From Bacteroides sp. (lineage in GTDB: Bacteria > Bacteroidota > Bacteroidia > Bacteroidales > Bacteroidaceae), in contig JAJQDI010000008.1 of assembly GCA_021202275.1 (NCBI GenBank), forward strand, positions 1 to 42,184: a DNA stretch of 42,184 nt, written 5' to 3'. Below are positions 1 to 9,006 of the stretch, one piece after another; the stretch's first letter is position 1; every line of letters starts with the position of its first letter. A model generated the notes under the pieces. That model was not told the origin of the DNA and made no database searches. It saw only the letters and a program-made list of their open reading frames with translations. Both the position numbers and the translations under genes were made by a program.

Positions 1-337
1 AGAAACAACAAGAAAAAGAAAACTAAAAAAACGAAGACACATTATAATATATAAACACAAAATATCAAACACATATTCAAAATACAACCACAACTCAACT
101 ATAACCCCAAAAACAGATCAAATGAAACTAACTACACTGCCAACAACTATCACACATCCAAAGAAAAGATGAATAACGCAAAAAAAATAAGAACCAGATC
201 TACAACCTCTATAAAACAAATCCACAATCCAAACACAACATCTATCATCTAAAATCAACTATATCTCCATAAATAGACATCATTTACTTATTAAACAGAA
301 CATCAACAAAAGGATAAAACACTAACGGATTTTTATT
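1..337. other. A/C-rich, G-poor spacer with no gene
   Basis: No plausible coding region is visible on either strand. The plus strand is very rich in A and C and poor in G: by hand I count about 16 G against about 68 C in bases 1-300. Such a C-over-G stretch makes an unstructured RNA and resembles Rho-loading (rut) regions, so it may be the termination zone of a plus-strand gene lying outside the window. That role is inference. Confidence 0.5.
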
Positions 338-345
338 TATATTTG
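338..345 (+). promoter_or_regulatory. Possible -7 box for the hexosaminidase gene
   Basis: TATATTTG matches the Bacteroidota -7 consensus TAnnTTTG and lies 28 bases before the ATG at 374. No TTTG-like -33 element is seen about 20 bases upstream, so this is only a candidate. Confidence 0.3.
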
Positions 346-373
346 TACGAATAACTATTTAATCAATTTTATT

Positions 374-1957
374 ATGCTAAAACTTAAACACATCTTTCTC
401 TTTTTCCTGGCTATGACCCTCATTTCATGTCAGACAGAAGAGAAAAAAGCAAATTATGCAGTAATCCCTCTCCCCCAGGAGGTAGTTTTAAAAGGAGGTA
501 ACCCTTTTGTTCTTAGTCAAAGTACTGCCATTCTTTATCCGGCAGATAATGAAGTTATGCAACGAAATGCAGACTTTTTAGCCCTTTATCTGCAGGAATC
601 TATGGGAAAGCCTTTCTCCACACATCCCTATGAAACAAAAGAAAACGGAAGATCAAACATCGTACTGGAGTTGGATCCACAAATGGATACTGAAGAAGGA
701 TATTCTCTGAATGTAGAAGCAGAACAGATAACTATTTGCGGAAAATCCGAGAAGGGAGTATTCTATGGCATACAAACACTTCGAAAAGCGATCCCGGCTG
801 AAGCAAAGAATGCAAAGGTAATTTTACCTGCCGTGCAAATAACAGATGCTCCCCGCTTCGGATATCGTGGTATGCATCTGGATGTAAGCCGCCATTTCTT
901 CGACGTAGACTTCGTAAAGAAATACATAGATATACTGGCACTTCACAACTTGAATGTATTTCACTGGCATCTGACCGATGACCAGGGTTGGCGTATAGAA
1001 AGTAAGAAATATCCGCGTCTTACAGAATTCGGTTCAAAACGTAACAGAACAGTCATTGGCCGGAATTCCCAGGAATATGATGAAACACCTTATGGAGGAT
1101 ACTACACTCAGGAACAGATCAAAGATGTGATCACCTATGCAGCGGATCGCTTTATTGATGTGATCCCAGAAGTAGATCTTCCTGGCCATATGCTTGCCGT
1201 ACTTGCTTGTTATCCGGAATTCGGATGTACCGGAGGTCCTTACGAAGTATGTCCGCGATGGGGTATATTTGAAGATGTACTCTGTATCGGAAATGAGGAT
1301 ACGATGGTATTTCTGGAAAATATTATAGAAGAAGTCATGGATCTGTTCCCTTCTACATACATACATATAGGTGGTGATGAGGCTCCACGTGTACGATGGG
1401 AAAAATGTCCGAAATGCCAGGCACGTATCAAAGCTGAAAATCTCAAAGCAGACAACCGTCATACCGCAGAAGATAGATTACAAAGCTATTGTATGAAACG
1501 GATCGAGAAACGGATCAATGACAGAGGTCGCCAAATGATCGGATGGGATGAGATCCTTGAGGGCGATATTGCTCCCAATGCTGTAGTGATGTCATGGAGA
1601 GGTCTGGAAGGTGGTATCGAAGCGGCTCAGTTGGGACATGATGTGATCATGGTACCGACCAGCCATGCCTATTTTGACTATTATCAGACTACAGATACCG
1701 AATACGAACCGCTGGGTATCGGAGGATTTATTGATGTCGAAAAGGTATACAGCCTGGAACCTGTACCGTCTGTGCTGACAGAGGAACAAAAAGTACATAT
1801 TCTGGGAGTCCAGGCAAATATATGGACTGAGTATATTCCAGACAGCGATCGTATAGAATATAAGCTGCTTCCCCGTCTGGCTGCTTTGAGCGAAGTACAA
1901 TGGACCCAGCCTGAAAAAAGGACTATAAAAATTTCACTCAAAGATTGCCTCAATTAA
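374..1957 (+). CDS. GH20 beta-N-acetylhexosaminidase lipoprotein, catalytic part (frame broken near 1914)
   Basis: This enzyme would remove terminal beta-linked N-acetylglucosamine or N-acetylgalactosamine from glycans outside the cytoplasm. Residues 1-19 form a lipoprotein signal ending in the lipobox LISC, with Cys19 as the lipidated residue, so it should be membrane-anchored and may face the periplasm or cell surface. Residues about 25-160 fit the GH20b N-terminal domain. The catalytic barrel starts near FGYRGMHLDVSR (about residue 164) and carries HIGGDEAP, whose Asp335-Glu336 pair is the GH20 catalytic signature. The barrel runs to SEVQWTQPEK, about residue 517. There the frame is lost in the A6 run at 1914-1919, and a short unrelated tail precedes the stop. 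Family members of this layout run about 770 residues. The 527-residue product keeps the whole catalytic domain, so it might still be active. Confidence 0.9.
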   Translation: MLKLKHIFLFFLAMTLISCQTEEKKANYAVIPLPQEVVLKGGNPFVLSQSTAILYPADNEVMQRNADFLALYLQESMGKPFSTHPYETKENGRSNIVLELDPQMDTEEGYSLNVEAEQITICGKSEKGVFYGIQTLRKAIPAEAKNAKVILPAVQITDAPRFGYRGMHLDVSRHFFDVDFVKKYIDILALHNLNVFHWHLTDDQGWRIESKKYPRLTEFGSKRNRTVIGRNSQEYDETPYGGYYTQEQIKDVITYAADRFIDVIPEVDLPGHMLAVLACYPEFGCTGGPYEVCPRWGIFEDVLCIGNEDTMVFLENIIEEVMDLFPSTYIHIGGDEAPRVRWEKCPKCQARIKAENLKADNRHTAEDRLQSYCMKRIEKRINDRGRQMIGWDEILEGDIAPNAVVMSWRGLEGGIEAAQLGHDVIMVPTSHAYFDYYQTTDTEYEPLGIGGFIDVEKVYSLEPVPSVLTEEQKVHILGVQANIWTEYIPDSDRIEYKLLPRLAALSEVQWTQPEKRTIKISLKDCLN

Positions 1958-2710
1958 TGCAACTATATGAACGCGAAGGATATAATTATGCCAAACATAT
2001 CTTTGACCTGAAAGCAGATTTTACACCGGATAAAGAGACTAAGGCAGTAAAAGCAGAATTATCTACCATAGATGACGCGCCGATCTACTACACGCTGGAT
2101 GGTAGCGAACCGACAGAAAAATCATTCTTGTACACCGGCCCGGTATCCATTACTGAATCCGCTACCTTCCGGGCTGTGACTATACGTCCGGTTACAGGTA
2201 AAAGTAAAGTACTCACTGAAACGATTGATTTTAACCTGGCTACCATGAAACCGATCAGCCTCTCTTTACAACCCTCAGAAAGATATAAGTACGAAGGTGC
2301 TCCTATGTTGGTAGATGCTCTGAGAGGGAATGACAGTTATTCTTCGGGGAGATGGCTTGGATTTATCGGAGGGGATGTAGAAGCTACTATAGATCTGGAA
2401 AACGTAGTGACGATACAAAAAGTCACCACACAGGCTATTGTGGATATGAATTCCTGGATCATGGGGTCCACCGGTCTGGTAGTATCTGTATCTGAGAATG
2501 GCAGTCAATTTCGTGAAATCTCATCCAAAGATTTTCCGGCAGATACGGACATTACTCAAAAAAAGTGTGGAGACCTATACCATAGAGTTCGAACCAACAG
2601 CCACACAATATGTACGCATAAAAATCAAACATACTCCGGGACTACCCAAAGGACATAGTGGAGAAGGGAAAACTCCTTATCTGTTTATTGATGAAATTTC
2701 AGTTTATTAG
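1945..2710 (+). pseudogene. Frameshifted C-terminal part of the GH20 gene (chitobiase C-terminal and F5/8-type C domains)
   Basis: The sequence continues the hexosaminidase in another frame. LPQLMQLYEREGYNYAKHIF follows naturally from the catalytic domain. A chitobiase C-terminal-like segment with YYTLDGSEPT comes next, then an F5/8 type C (discoidin-like) sugar-binding segment with GRWLGFIGGDVEATIDL. At the A7 run 2558-2564 the frame changes again, and the last part (TYTIEFEPTATQYVRIKIKH to LFIDEISVY) returns to the frame used from 374 and stops at 2710. The two shifts therefore cancel: one base is missing at the first run and one is extra at the second, if the ancestral runs were A7 and A6. 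Either the gene is decaying, or both runs are sequencing or assembly errors. With both corrected, one protein of about 778 residues results. Confidence 0.85.
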
Positions 2711-2887
2711 AAACGTAAATAAGAAAAGACCCGAAATCCAATTCCCACTTTTTATTTATATAACCCATCAGATCTGACTAACTTCAGAGTCGATTTTATT
2801 TTCAACATTTGATCTGTCCCAAAGCAAATGTTTACAAGGGAGCAGGCAATTCATAAAAAACAGAGATAAAAAATCTCTTGAAAAAAG

Positions 2888-2927
2888 AAGGAGATTATTT
2901 CCGGACATAGCCGGAGATAATCTCCTT
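2888..2927 (-). terminator. Intrinsic terminator of the efflux operon
   Basis: Two 17-base arms (2888-2904 and 2911-2927) pair completely, with one G-U, around a six-base loop. Read on the minus strand, the stem is followed by C and six T. It lies 23 bases past the stop of the PII-like gene. A smaller hairpin (2862-2878) follows. The stem may also stop convergent plus-strand transcription, although no T-run follows it in that direction. Confidence 0.85.
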
Positions 2928-2950
2928 TCAACTAAGAAATATATCTGTTC

Positions 2951-3244
2951 TCAGATCGTTTTCTCGATATTCCAGACAAATGCACGTAACCCCAATTGCT
3001 CCGTCATTTTATCCATCTTGTTCAATGCCTCCAACAAAGGATCGACCTTGGCATCATCTACAATTGTGATAATTGCAGAATTCATTCCCGGCCAGGCATG
3101 ACTTCCATAGTGAGGTTCCCCGGTCTTACTTCCACGTCCCTGAACACGATCCAGATAAGTATAACCCCGGCAATTCAACCGATCAAGCAAAGCGATCATA
3201 CGTTCGTAATAAGCCTGGTCAAATGTAATCAATACAGATTTCAT
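2951..3244 (-). CDS. PII-like signalling protein of an efflux operon
   Basis: This 97-residue protein has the size and pattern of the PII (GlnB/CutA-like) superfamily. It has an N-terminal strand MKSVLITFDQ, a helix, a glycine-rich T-loop-like stretch (GRGSKTGEPHYG, about residues 37-48), then the strand SAIITIVDD and a second helix. The Tyr that is uridylylated in classical GlnB is not obvious, and the loop is short, so it is not an ordinary nitrogen-signalling PII. PII-like trimers generally sense small ligands and control a membrane or enzyme partner. As the last gene of an RND operon, 73 bases after the pump gene, its natural partner is the pump or its regulation, but this is inference. 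A metal-binding CutA-type role is an alternative. Confidence 0.75.
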   Translation of the reverse strand: MKSVLITFDQAYYERMIALLDRLNCRGYTYLDRVQGRGSKTGEPHYGSHAWPGMNSAIITIVDDAKVDPLLEALNKMDKMTEQLGLRAFVWNIEKTI

Positions 3245-3260
3245 AAAATATGGTATTAAA

Positions 3261-3308
3261 GTTTGCCGGTGGACATCTGAGATGTATCAGATATTCCACC
3301 AGACAAAC
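3261..3308 (-). other. Composite hairpin between the RND and PII-like genes
   Basis: Three stacked paired segments are visible: GTTTG with CAAAC (3261-3265 / 3304-3308), GGTGGA with TCCACC (3268-3273 / 3295-3300) and ATCTGA with TCAGAT (3275-3280 / 3287-3292), around the loop GATGTA. No T-run follows on the minus strand, so it looks more like an mRNA-stability or processing element than a terminator. Confidence 0.55.
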
Positions 3309-3317
3309 AAATAGATC

Positions 3318-6300
3318 TTATTTTCTAATTATCTCATGTTTGTGAGCCTCAAAATACTCTGACATCTCACGTTGTTTCTTCAGTTTTCTACGCTGACGTT
3401 TGATTCCCGTACCGGCAAATGTACAATATAAAGTGGGTACCAATACCAAAGTCAGAACTGTAGAAATGGTTAATCCTCCGATTACCGCGATCCCCATAGG
3501 GCTCCACATCTCAGAACCTTCACCACCACCAAAAGCCATCGGGATCATACCCAATACAGTAGTAGCTGTAGTCATAAGTACCGGACGAAGACGACTCTTA
3601 CCAGAAGTGATTACTGAATTAAGGATTGCCATACCACGCTCTCTACAAAGGATAATATAGTCAATCAATACAATACCGTTCTTCACTACAATACCGATCA
3701 ACATAATAGACCCCAGTAAACTCATTACACTCAATGTACTTCCTGTAAAGAAAAGCGCCATCAATACCCCACTGAATGCAAATGGAATAGAGAACATGAT
3801 GATAAAAGGATATGTCAGAGATTCGAACTGAGCCGCCATAACAATAAATACCAATACAACGATCAGAATAGCGAGTACTCCCAGATCCTGGAAAGATTCC
3901 TGCTGATCTTCATACGAACCGGCTACCTGAATAGGGATCCCAATGGGTATATCTATTTTTTCAATAATTGCCTGTCCTTCACTCACCACATCCCCTAATG
4001 CCGCACCGGATATAATGGCTGATACCGTCACAATACGTTCGCGGTCTTTACGCTCAATAGTAGGAGGAGCAAATTTTTCTACCACTTTACCTACATCCTT
4101 GACACGGACAGACTGTCCCTGATTGTTATATATCAGGATATTCTCTATGTTTTCCAGACTGGTACGGAACTCAGGAGCATAACGCACTTTGATATCATAT
4201 TCTTCTCCATCTTCACGGTATCTGGAAGCTGTTGAACCATTGAAACGATTTCTCAGATAAGCACCCGCAGTAGAAAGATTTAGTCCATGGATAGCTAACT
4301 TCTCCCGGTCAAACTCTACCTGATATTCAGGCTGATAATCACTTCGGCTAATATTTACTTCCGATACGCCTTTTATGGAGAAAAGTTCCCGTTTGAGTCG
4401 GGCAGCTAAGCTATCGGTGACTTCCATATCATAGCCATATATTTCAAAATCTGCACTTGCCTGCCCTGCTATACCACTTGTGCTACCTCCCAGAATAACT
4501 TGTGTCTTATTGAATTCAGGATATTTAGCCAGATCCCTTCTCATTTCATCACAAACCTCTTCCAGTGTCTGCTTACGGTCACCCGGATCGACCAAACGGA
4601 TATTGAAAGAAATAATATGCGATCCATTGTCCTGCATAGAAGCAAACAGGTTATCTGTATCAGCCTGTCCAACCGTATAGTTACAAACCAACATAATACC
4701 TTCGTATTTCTTCATCCACTCTTCTGTGATCTGCTGGGATAGTTCCTGAGCAATTTCCTTACGTGTACCGATAGGCAACTCCAGTTTCACAGCCACACGG
4801 GAGTTGTCCTGCGGCGGGAAAAATTCTGTTCCGATATACCTGGCACAAAACAAACTAAGTACGAAGAAAAGAAGACACCCTACAATCACAAAAGCCCGGT
4901 GACGCACAGACCAGTTCAACAGTTTTCCATACCATACATCCAAACCATCCAATGCGCGCTGGATCGGACCGTAGAAGGTTTTAAAAGCCTTGGTCTGCTT
5001 TTTCTGTAAACGCAACAACTGGGAACACAGCATGGGAGTCAGAGAAAGAGCTGCAACCGTAGAAATAACCATGATCACACACATCATCCACCCCAACTGC
5101 TTGAACATGATACCGGAAAGACCGCTCACCATAGTCAATGGGAAGAATACAGCGATCATGGTGAGTGTAGAAGCAATTACAGAGATTGCTACCTCATTGG
5201 TACCATGAATAGCTGCCTGCTTCGGATCCGAACCACGTTCAATATGGGTCGTCACATTTTCCAATACCACAATCGCATCATCTACCACCATACCTATCGC
5301 GATAGATAGAGAAGAGAGCGAAATGATATTAATGGTATTCCCAGTGATAGCCAGATAGATGAAAGAGGCTATCAAAGACAAAGGTATCGTGATACTGATA
5401 ATAACCGTAGCACGCCATCTACCTAAGAACAGGAATACGACGATGATCACAAACAACAAAGCATACAATACTGTTTCTGTCAGACTTCCGATCGTATTCA
5501 GAATGTTATCTGATGTATTTACAATTATCCCAAGTTTCACGTCACTCGGCAGATTTTTCTGCAAACGTGGCATCGCGTTCAATACCTGCCTGGAAATATT
5601 TACCGAATTGGCACCCGATTGCTTCTGTATAGTGATCATTGCACCCTGCTTACCATTCGTATAGGTTTCCTGAGCGCGTTCTTGTACGGTATCTATGACA
5701 CGGGCTACATCTCTTAAATATACATTGGCGCCATTGTAACTTCCAACCACAATATTTTCCATCTCTCTCGGATCGTTGAACTCACCTTCGACCCGCAGAG
5801 AAAATGTCTCATTACCAATATCAAAATTACCACCTGGAATATTCTGATTCTCAGCACCAATAATCGCACTGATCGTCTCAATGGTCAGATTATAGGCTTC
5901 CAGTTTATTGGGATCACAGTATACATAGACTTCACGTTGAGGAGCACCGGAAATAGATACGGTACCCACCCCAGGGATACGTGCCAGCGGATTGACAACA
6001 ATGTCATCTAATATTTTATATAAACCTGCCGTACTTTCCTCAGCCTGAGCCGATAACAATACGATCGGGATCATATCTGTACTAAACTTGAATATAATAG
6101 GCGTTTCAGCATCATCCGGCATGCTGGAACTCACCATATCCAGCTTGTCACGCACATCGTTGGTGAGTACATCAATATCATATCCATATTCAAACTCCAG
6201 AGTGATCAGTGACATATTCTCTGCCGAACGGGAAGTAATATGCTTCAGATTACTGACAGAGTTGAGTGTATTCTCCAACGGACGTGTCACATTATTCTCT

Positions 6301-6476
6301 ATATCCGAGGCACTGGCTCCCGGATAATCAGTCATTACCATAATCGTGTTTGTATCGATATCCGGATACAGGTCGACCGGCAATTTGGATAAAGAAAACA
6401 GACCAAAGATCACTACTGCCACAAAGCAGAGGGAGGTCATAATCGGTTTCTTAACCGCACCTTCATATAAACTCAT
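3318..6476 (-). CDS. RND efflux pump, inner-membrane subunit (HAE1/AcrB-like)
   Basis: This proton-driven exporter of drugs, bile salts or similar amphiphiles is the inner-membrane engine of a tripartite pump. At 1,052 residues it matches the AcrB family length. The first transmembrane helix is at about residues 12-30, and two large periplasmic loops follow helices 1 and 7. Helix 4 carries GMVVDDAIV with Asp399-Asp400, equivalent to the proton-relay pair of AcrB. The matching lysine is in GIVVKNGIVLIDY of the C-terminal half. Hydrophobic residues surrounding these motifs and the absence of heavy-metal (CzcA) signatures favour the hydrophobe/amphiphile class. It starts 104 bases after the membrane-fusion gene, with which it should be co-transcribed. 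The substrate cannot be told from sequence. Confidence 0.95.
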   Translation of the reverse strand: MSLYEGAVKKPIMTSLCFVAVVIFGLFSLSKLPVDLYPDIDTNTIMVMTDYPGASASDIENNVTRPLENTLNSVSNLKHITSRSAENMSLITLEFEYGYDIDVLTNDVRDKLDMVSSSMPDDAETPIIFKFSTDMIPIVLLSAQAEESTAGLYKILDDIVVNPLARIPGVGTVSISGAPQREVYVYCDPNKLEAYNLTIETISAIIGAENQNIPGGNFDIGNETFSLRVEGEFNDPREMENIVVGSYNGANVYLRDVARVIDTVQERAQETYTNGKQGAMITIQKQSGANSVNISRQVLNAMPRLQKNLPSDVKLGIIVNTSDNILNTIGSLTETVLYALLFVIIVVFLFLGRWRATVIISITIPLSLIASFIYLAITGNTINIISLSSLSIAIGMVVDDAIVVLENVTTHIERGSDPKQAAIHGTNEVAISVIASTLTMIAVFFPLTMVSGLSGIMFKQLGWMMCVIMVISTVAALSLTPMLCSQLLRLQKKQTKAFKTFYGPIQRALDGLDVWYGKLLNWSVRHRAFVIVGCLLFFVLSLFCARYIGTEFFPPQDNSRVAVKLELPIGTRKEIAQELSQQITEEWMKKYEGIMLVCNYTVGQADTDNLFASMQDNGSHIISFNIRLVDPGDRKQTLEEVCDEMRRDLAKYPEFNKTQVILGGSTSGIAGQASADFEIYGYDMEVTDSLAARLKRELFSIKGVSEVNISRSDYQPEYQVEFDREKLAIHGLNLSTAGAYLRNRFNGSTASRYREDGEEYDIKVRYAPEFRTSLENIENILIYNNQGQSVRVKDVGKVVEKFAPPTIERKDRERIVTVSAIISGAALGDVVSEGQAIIEKIDIPIGIPIQVAGSYEDQQESFQDLGVLAILIVVLVFIVMAAQFESLTYPFIIMFSIPFAFSGVLMALFFTGSTLSVMSLLGSIMLIGIVVKNGIVLIDYIILCRERGMAILNSVITSGKSRLRPVLMTTATTVLGMIPMAFGGGEGSEMWSPMGIAVIGGLTISTVLTLVLVPTLYCTFAGTGIKRQRRKLKKQREMSEYFEAHKHEIIRK

Positions 6477-6501
6477 AATTATTTTCTTCTTTTAAGATGG
6501 T

Positions 6502-6532
6502 ATATGTTCGCTGCCTGTGCAGCAGAGCATAT
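6502..6532 (-). other. Hairpin between the membrane-fusion and RND genes
   Basis: ATATG/CATAT and GCTGC/GCAGC pair around the loop CTGT, with a small internal loop (TTC against AGAG). It sits in the 104-base gap and has no T-run. A role in mRNA processing or in setting relative expression is possible but unproven. Confidence 0.4.
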
Positions 6533-6580
6533 CAAATAGATATATACTCCCTTATAACGAAAGTCAGCAATAGAGTAGGT

Positions 6581-7597
6581 TTATTTTTCCACCTCCACTT
6601 CTGCACCGTTTACCAATCGTGTTTGCCCAGCAACAACTACCTGAGAGTTATTTGGTACACCTGAGATCAATTCATATTCCGTTCCCATACGACGACCAAG
6701 TTCTACTTTGTTATAAGATACTTTACCATCTTTATAAACATACACGTAACGGTCTCCCGAACCGACCTGTTTCACTATCGCCAGATCCGGAACCACCACA
6801 TGGTCTTCAGTACCAAAGTTGAGTGTAGCCCGCGCAAACATACCCGGACGTACTTTCTGATCACGGTTTGCCAGTTTGATCTCTACGGGGAATGTACGGG
6901 TTGTAGCATCAATGGTCGGATAGATAAGATCGACTTTACCTTCGAACTCTTCATCTCCATATACATCAATCTTTACCGATACGGAAGAGCCTTTCGACAC
7001 TTTTGAGAAATATTGTTCCGAAACATTGATCAGTAACTTAACAGGAGTGATCTGCTCAACTGTAAGAACAGGAGTAGAACCATTGTAAAGATCACCATTG
7101 TCGTAGTTACGGGCAGTCACGACCCCACTGATCGGACTTAACAAAGAAGTATTTTCCAGCAGATTATTATACGAGCTCTGCATAACCTCCAAAGATGTCT
7201 TCATACTATCCCATTCTGACTTGGATACTCCACCAATTTTATAAAGTTCATCAATACGATTAAACTCTATCTGTGTATTCTCTAACTGCAAACGAAGTTG
7301 AGTGAGATTGGAAGAATCCATTTGTACCAGTTTTTGCCCTTTTGCGACACGATCTCCGACTTCCACATATATTTTTTCAATACGAACCGGGCTGTTTGGA
7401 GCAATATTGTTTTTTACTTCCGCTTCTACAGTCGCTGTATATTCCTGGATCTGAGCTACCGGACGTGAAGTTACATTCGACAATTTAACTTTTGGCTTTT
7501 CATCTGCTAAAGCAGTATCCTCTTTTCCTTTACCTCCGCTACAAGAGCCCAGAACAACCAATGTAAACAGGGCTATTAATTGGAAACTTTTTTTCAT
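6581..7597 (-). CDS. RND periplasmic adaptor (membrane-fusion) lipoprotein
   Basis: This subunit bridges the inner-membrane pump and the outer-membrane channel. The signal peptide ends in the lipobox LGSC, giving a lipidated Cys19, so the protein is likely anchored to the inner membrane facing the periplasm. The order is typical of AcrA relatives: a biotinyl-lipoyl half with VEVGDRVAKGQKLVQMD (about residues 77-93), a short alpha-hairpin (about 95-145), the second lipoyl half with LLSPISGVVTARNYDNGDLY, then beta-barrel and membrane-proximal domains ending GQTRLVNGAEVEV. The 338-residue length is at the short end of the family. It begins 27 bases after the TolC-like gene, and the RND pump follows it. 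Confidence 0.95.
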   Translation of the reverse strand: MKKSFQLIALFTLVVLGSCSGGKGKEDTALADEKPKVKLSNVTSRPVAQIQEYTATVEAEVKNNIAPNSPVRIEKIYVEVGDRVAKGQKLVQMDSSNLTQLRLQLENTQIEFNRIDELYKIGGVSKSEWDSMKTSLEVMQSSYNNLLENTSLLSPISGVVTARNYDNGDLYNGSTPVLTVEQITPVKLLINVSEQYFSKVSKGSSVSVKIDVYGDEEFEGKVDLIYPTIDATTRTFPVEIKLANRDQKVRPGMFARATLNFGTEDHVVVPDLAIVKQVGSGDRYVYVYKDGKVSYNKVELGRRMGTEYELISGVPNNSQVVVAGQTRLVNGAEVEVEK

Positions 7598-7624
7598 ACC
7601 TTTTTGTATTATGTTGATTTTATA

Positions 7625-8974
7625 TTATTCTGTAATCATATCATTTCCCAATACCATATCCAGATCAGCTTTAGAGATCAGATAGTCATATATAGACTGA
7701 TTGTAAGTAAGCTGTGTCTGAGTCAAAGCAACTTCCGAATCATTCAATTCCAGAATAGTCCCTTTTCCTACCTCATATAATTTCTGAGCAATATCTCTTC
7801 CCTTTTCCGCCTGAAAAACGCTTTCTTTATTACTCAACACCTGTTCGGAACTGGCAGCCATATTATCCAGATAACTGGATGTCTGCACTTTCAGCTGTTT
7901 CTCTGCATAGGCGCGATTCTCTGCCAGTTGGAGCATCTGGATCTTAGTTTGTTTGGCCTTCGAATAATCACTTGCCTTGAACAAAGGAATGGTCAGATTC
8001 AATTCTACTGTAGAATAAGGATACCATTTATAGTGAGCAATCCTGAAATCATTATTCAGAGAAGTATACGAATAGTTAAAAGAAGCATCTAAAGTCGGAA
8101 GAAAATTAGTGCGCTGCAATTGTAGCGTATTCTTCAAAAGTTCCGCATTTATATCCAACTGTTTCAACGAACTGTTGTTATACAGATTCACAGATCCATA
8201 ATTCAATTGATCTTCAAATAAGCTCAATTCATAGTCTTTCAAGTTACCAAGCACACCAAGGTCCAGCTCCGGATCGATCCCAATCAGAACCTTCAACTGC
8301 AACTTCGCCAGATTGATCCCATTCTGAGCAGAAACTACCGAAGGCCACAAACTACGCATCTGTACATCCGCGCGTATCTTATCATATTCGCTTACAGTGC
8401 CTTGCTGATACTTTGCATTTACAATATTGAAATTAGTCTCTGCATTTTCATAACTCTGCAACAAGACTTCATAACTATCCTGAGCCAGAAGCAGCTGGTA
8501 ATAAGCCTTAGTAACCTGATTGATCAATTCCAGTCTGGAAGATCTGGCCTGTTCTACCGCCAGTTCAATATCGGTCTGAGTCAGATTGATCGTTTTATAC
8601 AAAGCCGGTGCAAAAATCGGAAGACTGATGTTGAGCCCCCCACTGTAAGAGTTATCGCTTCCGACCTTTAACGTTTGACTTTGTCCATCGAAATCCATAA
8701 CCATGGTTTGTTTCTTTAAAGTTCGTGAATAACTACCGGAAAGATTGAATTCAGGGATCAGATTATAATAAGCCTCTTTCTTCACCTCTTTCTTCAATTG
8801 AATTTCCTGATCCGCGATCTTAATAGTCGGATTTTCGCTCAAAGCGATTTCCAGAGCTTCACTAAGTGTCAGTGTGACTACTCCTCCATTTTGTGCATGT
8901 ACGGTAAATGCAAATAAAAATGCTCCCGCCAAAAGCATCATCTTTTTACCTATTAAACTTTTCATGTTGTCCAT
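7625..8974 (-). CDS. TolC-family outer-membrane efflux protein
   Basis: This is the outer-membrane exit channel of the pump. A signal peptide ends near FTVHA-Q, followed by the typical start of the mature family, VTLTLSEALEIALSENPTIK. Two repeated alpha-helical halves follow, with motifs such as AYYQLLLAQDSYEVL and, near the end, GKGTILELNDSEVALTQTQL, which is characteristic of outer-membrane efflux proteins. The length of 449 residues is normal. The start at MDNMKS is used here; the second Met three codons later is equally possible because neither has a clear ribosome-binding site. It lies 32 bases after the TetR gene, so the regulator and pump form one transcript. Confidence 0.95.
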   Translation of the reverse strand: MDNMKSLIGKKMMLLAGAFLFAFTVHAQNGGVVTLTLSEALEIALSENPTIKIADQEIQLKKEVKKEAYYNLIPEFNLSGSYSRTLKKQTMVMDFDGQSQTLKVGSDNSYSGGLNISLPIFAPALYKTINLTQTDIELAVEQARSSRLELINQVTKAYYQLLLAQDSYEVLLQSYENAETNFNIVNAKYQQGTVSEYDKIRADVQMRSLWPSVVSAQNGINLAKLQLKVLIGIDPELDLGVLGNLKDYELSLFEDQLNYGSVNLYNNSSLKQLDINAELLKNTLQLQRTNFLPTLDASFNYSYTSLNNDFRIAHYKWYPYSTVELNLTIPLFKASDYSKAKQTKIQMLQLAENRAYAEKQLKVQTSSYLDNMAASSEQVLSNKESVFQAEKGRDIAQKLYEVGKGTILELNDSEVALTQTQLTYNQSIYDYLISKADLDMVLGNDMITE

Positions 8975-9006
8975 ACCTATCTTTTTATATATAAGATTAT
9001 TTACTG

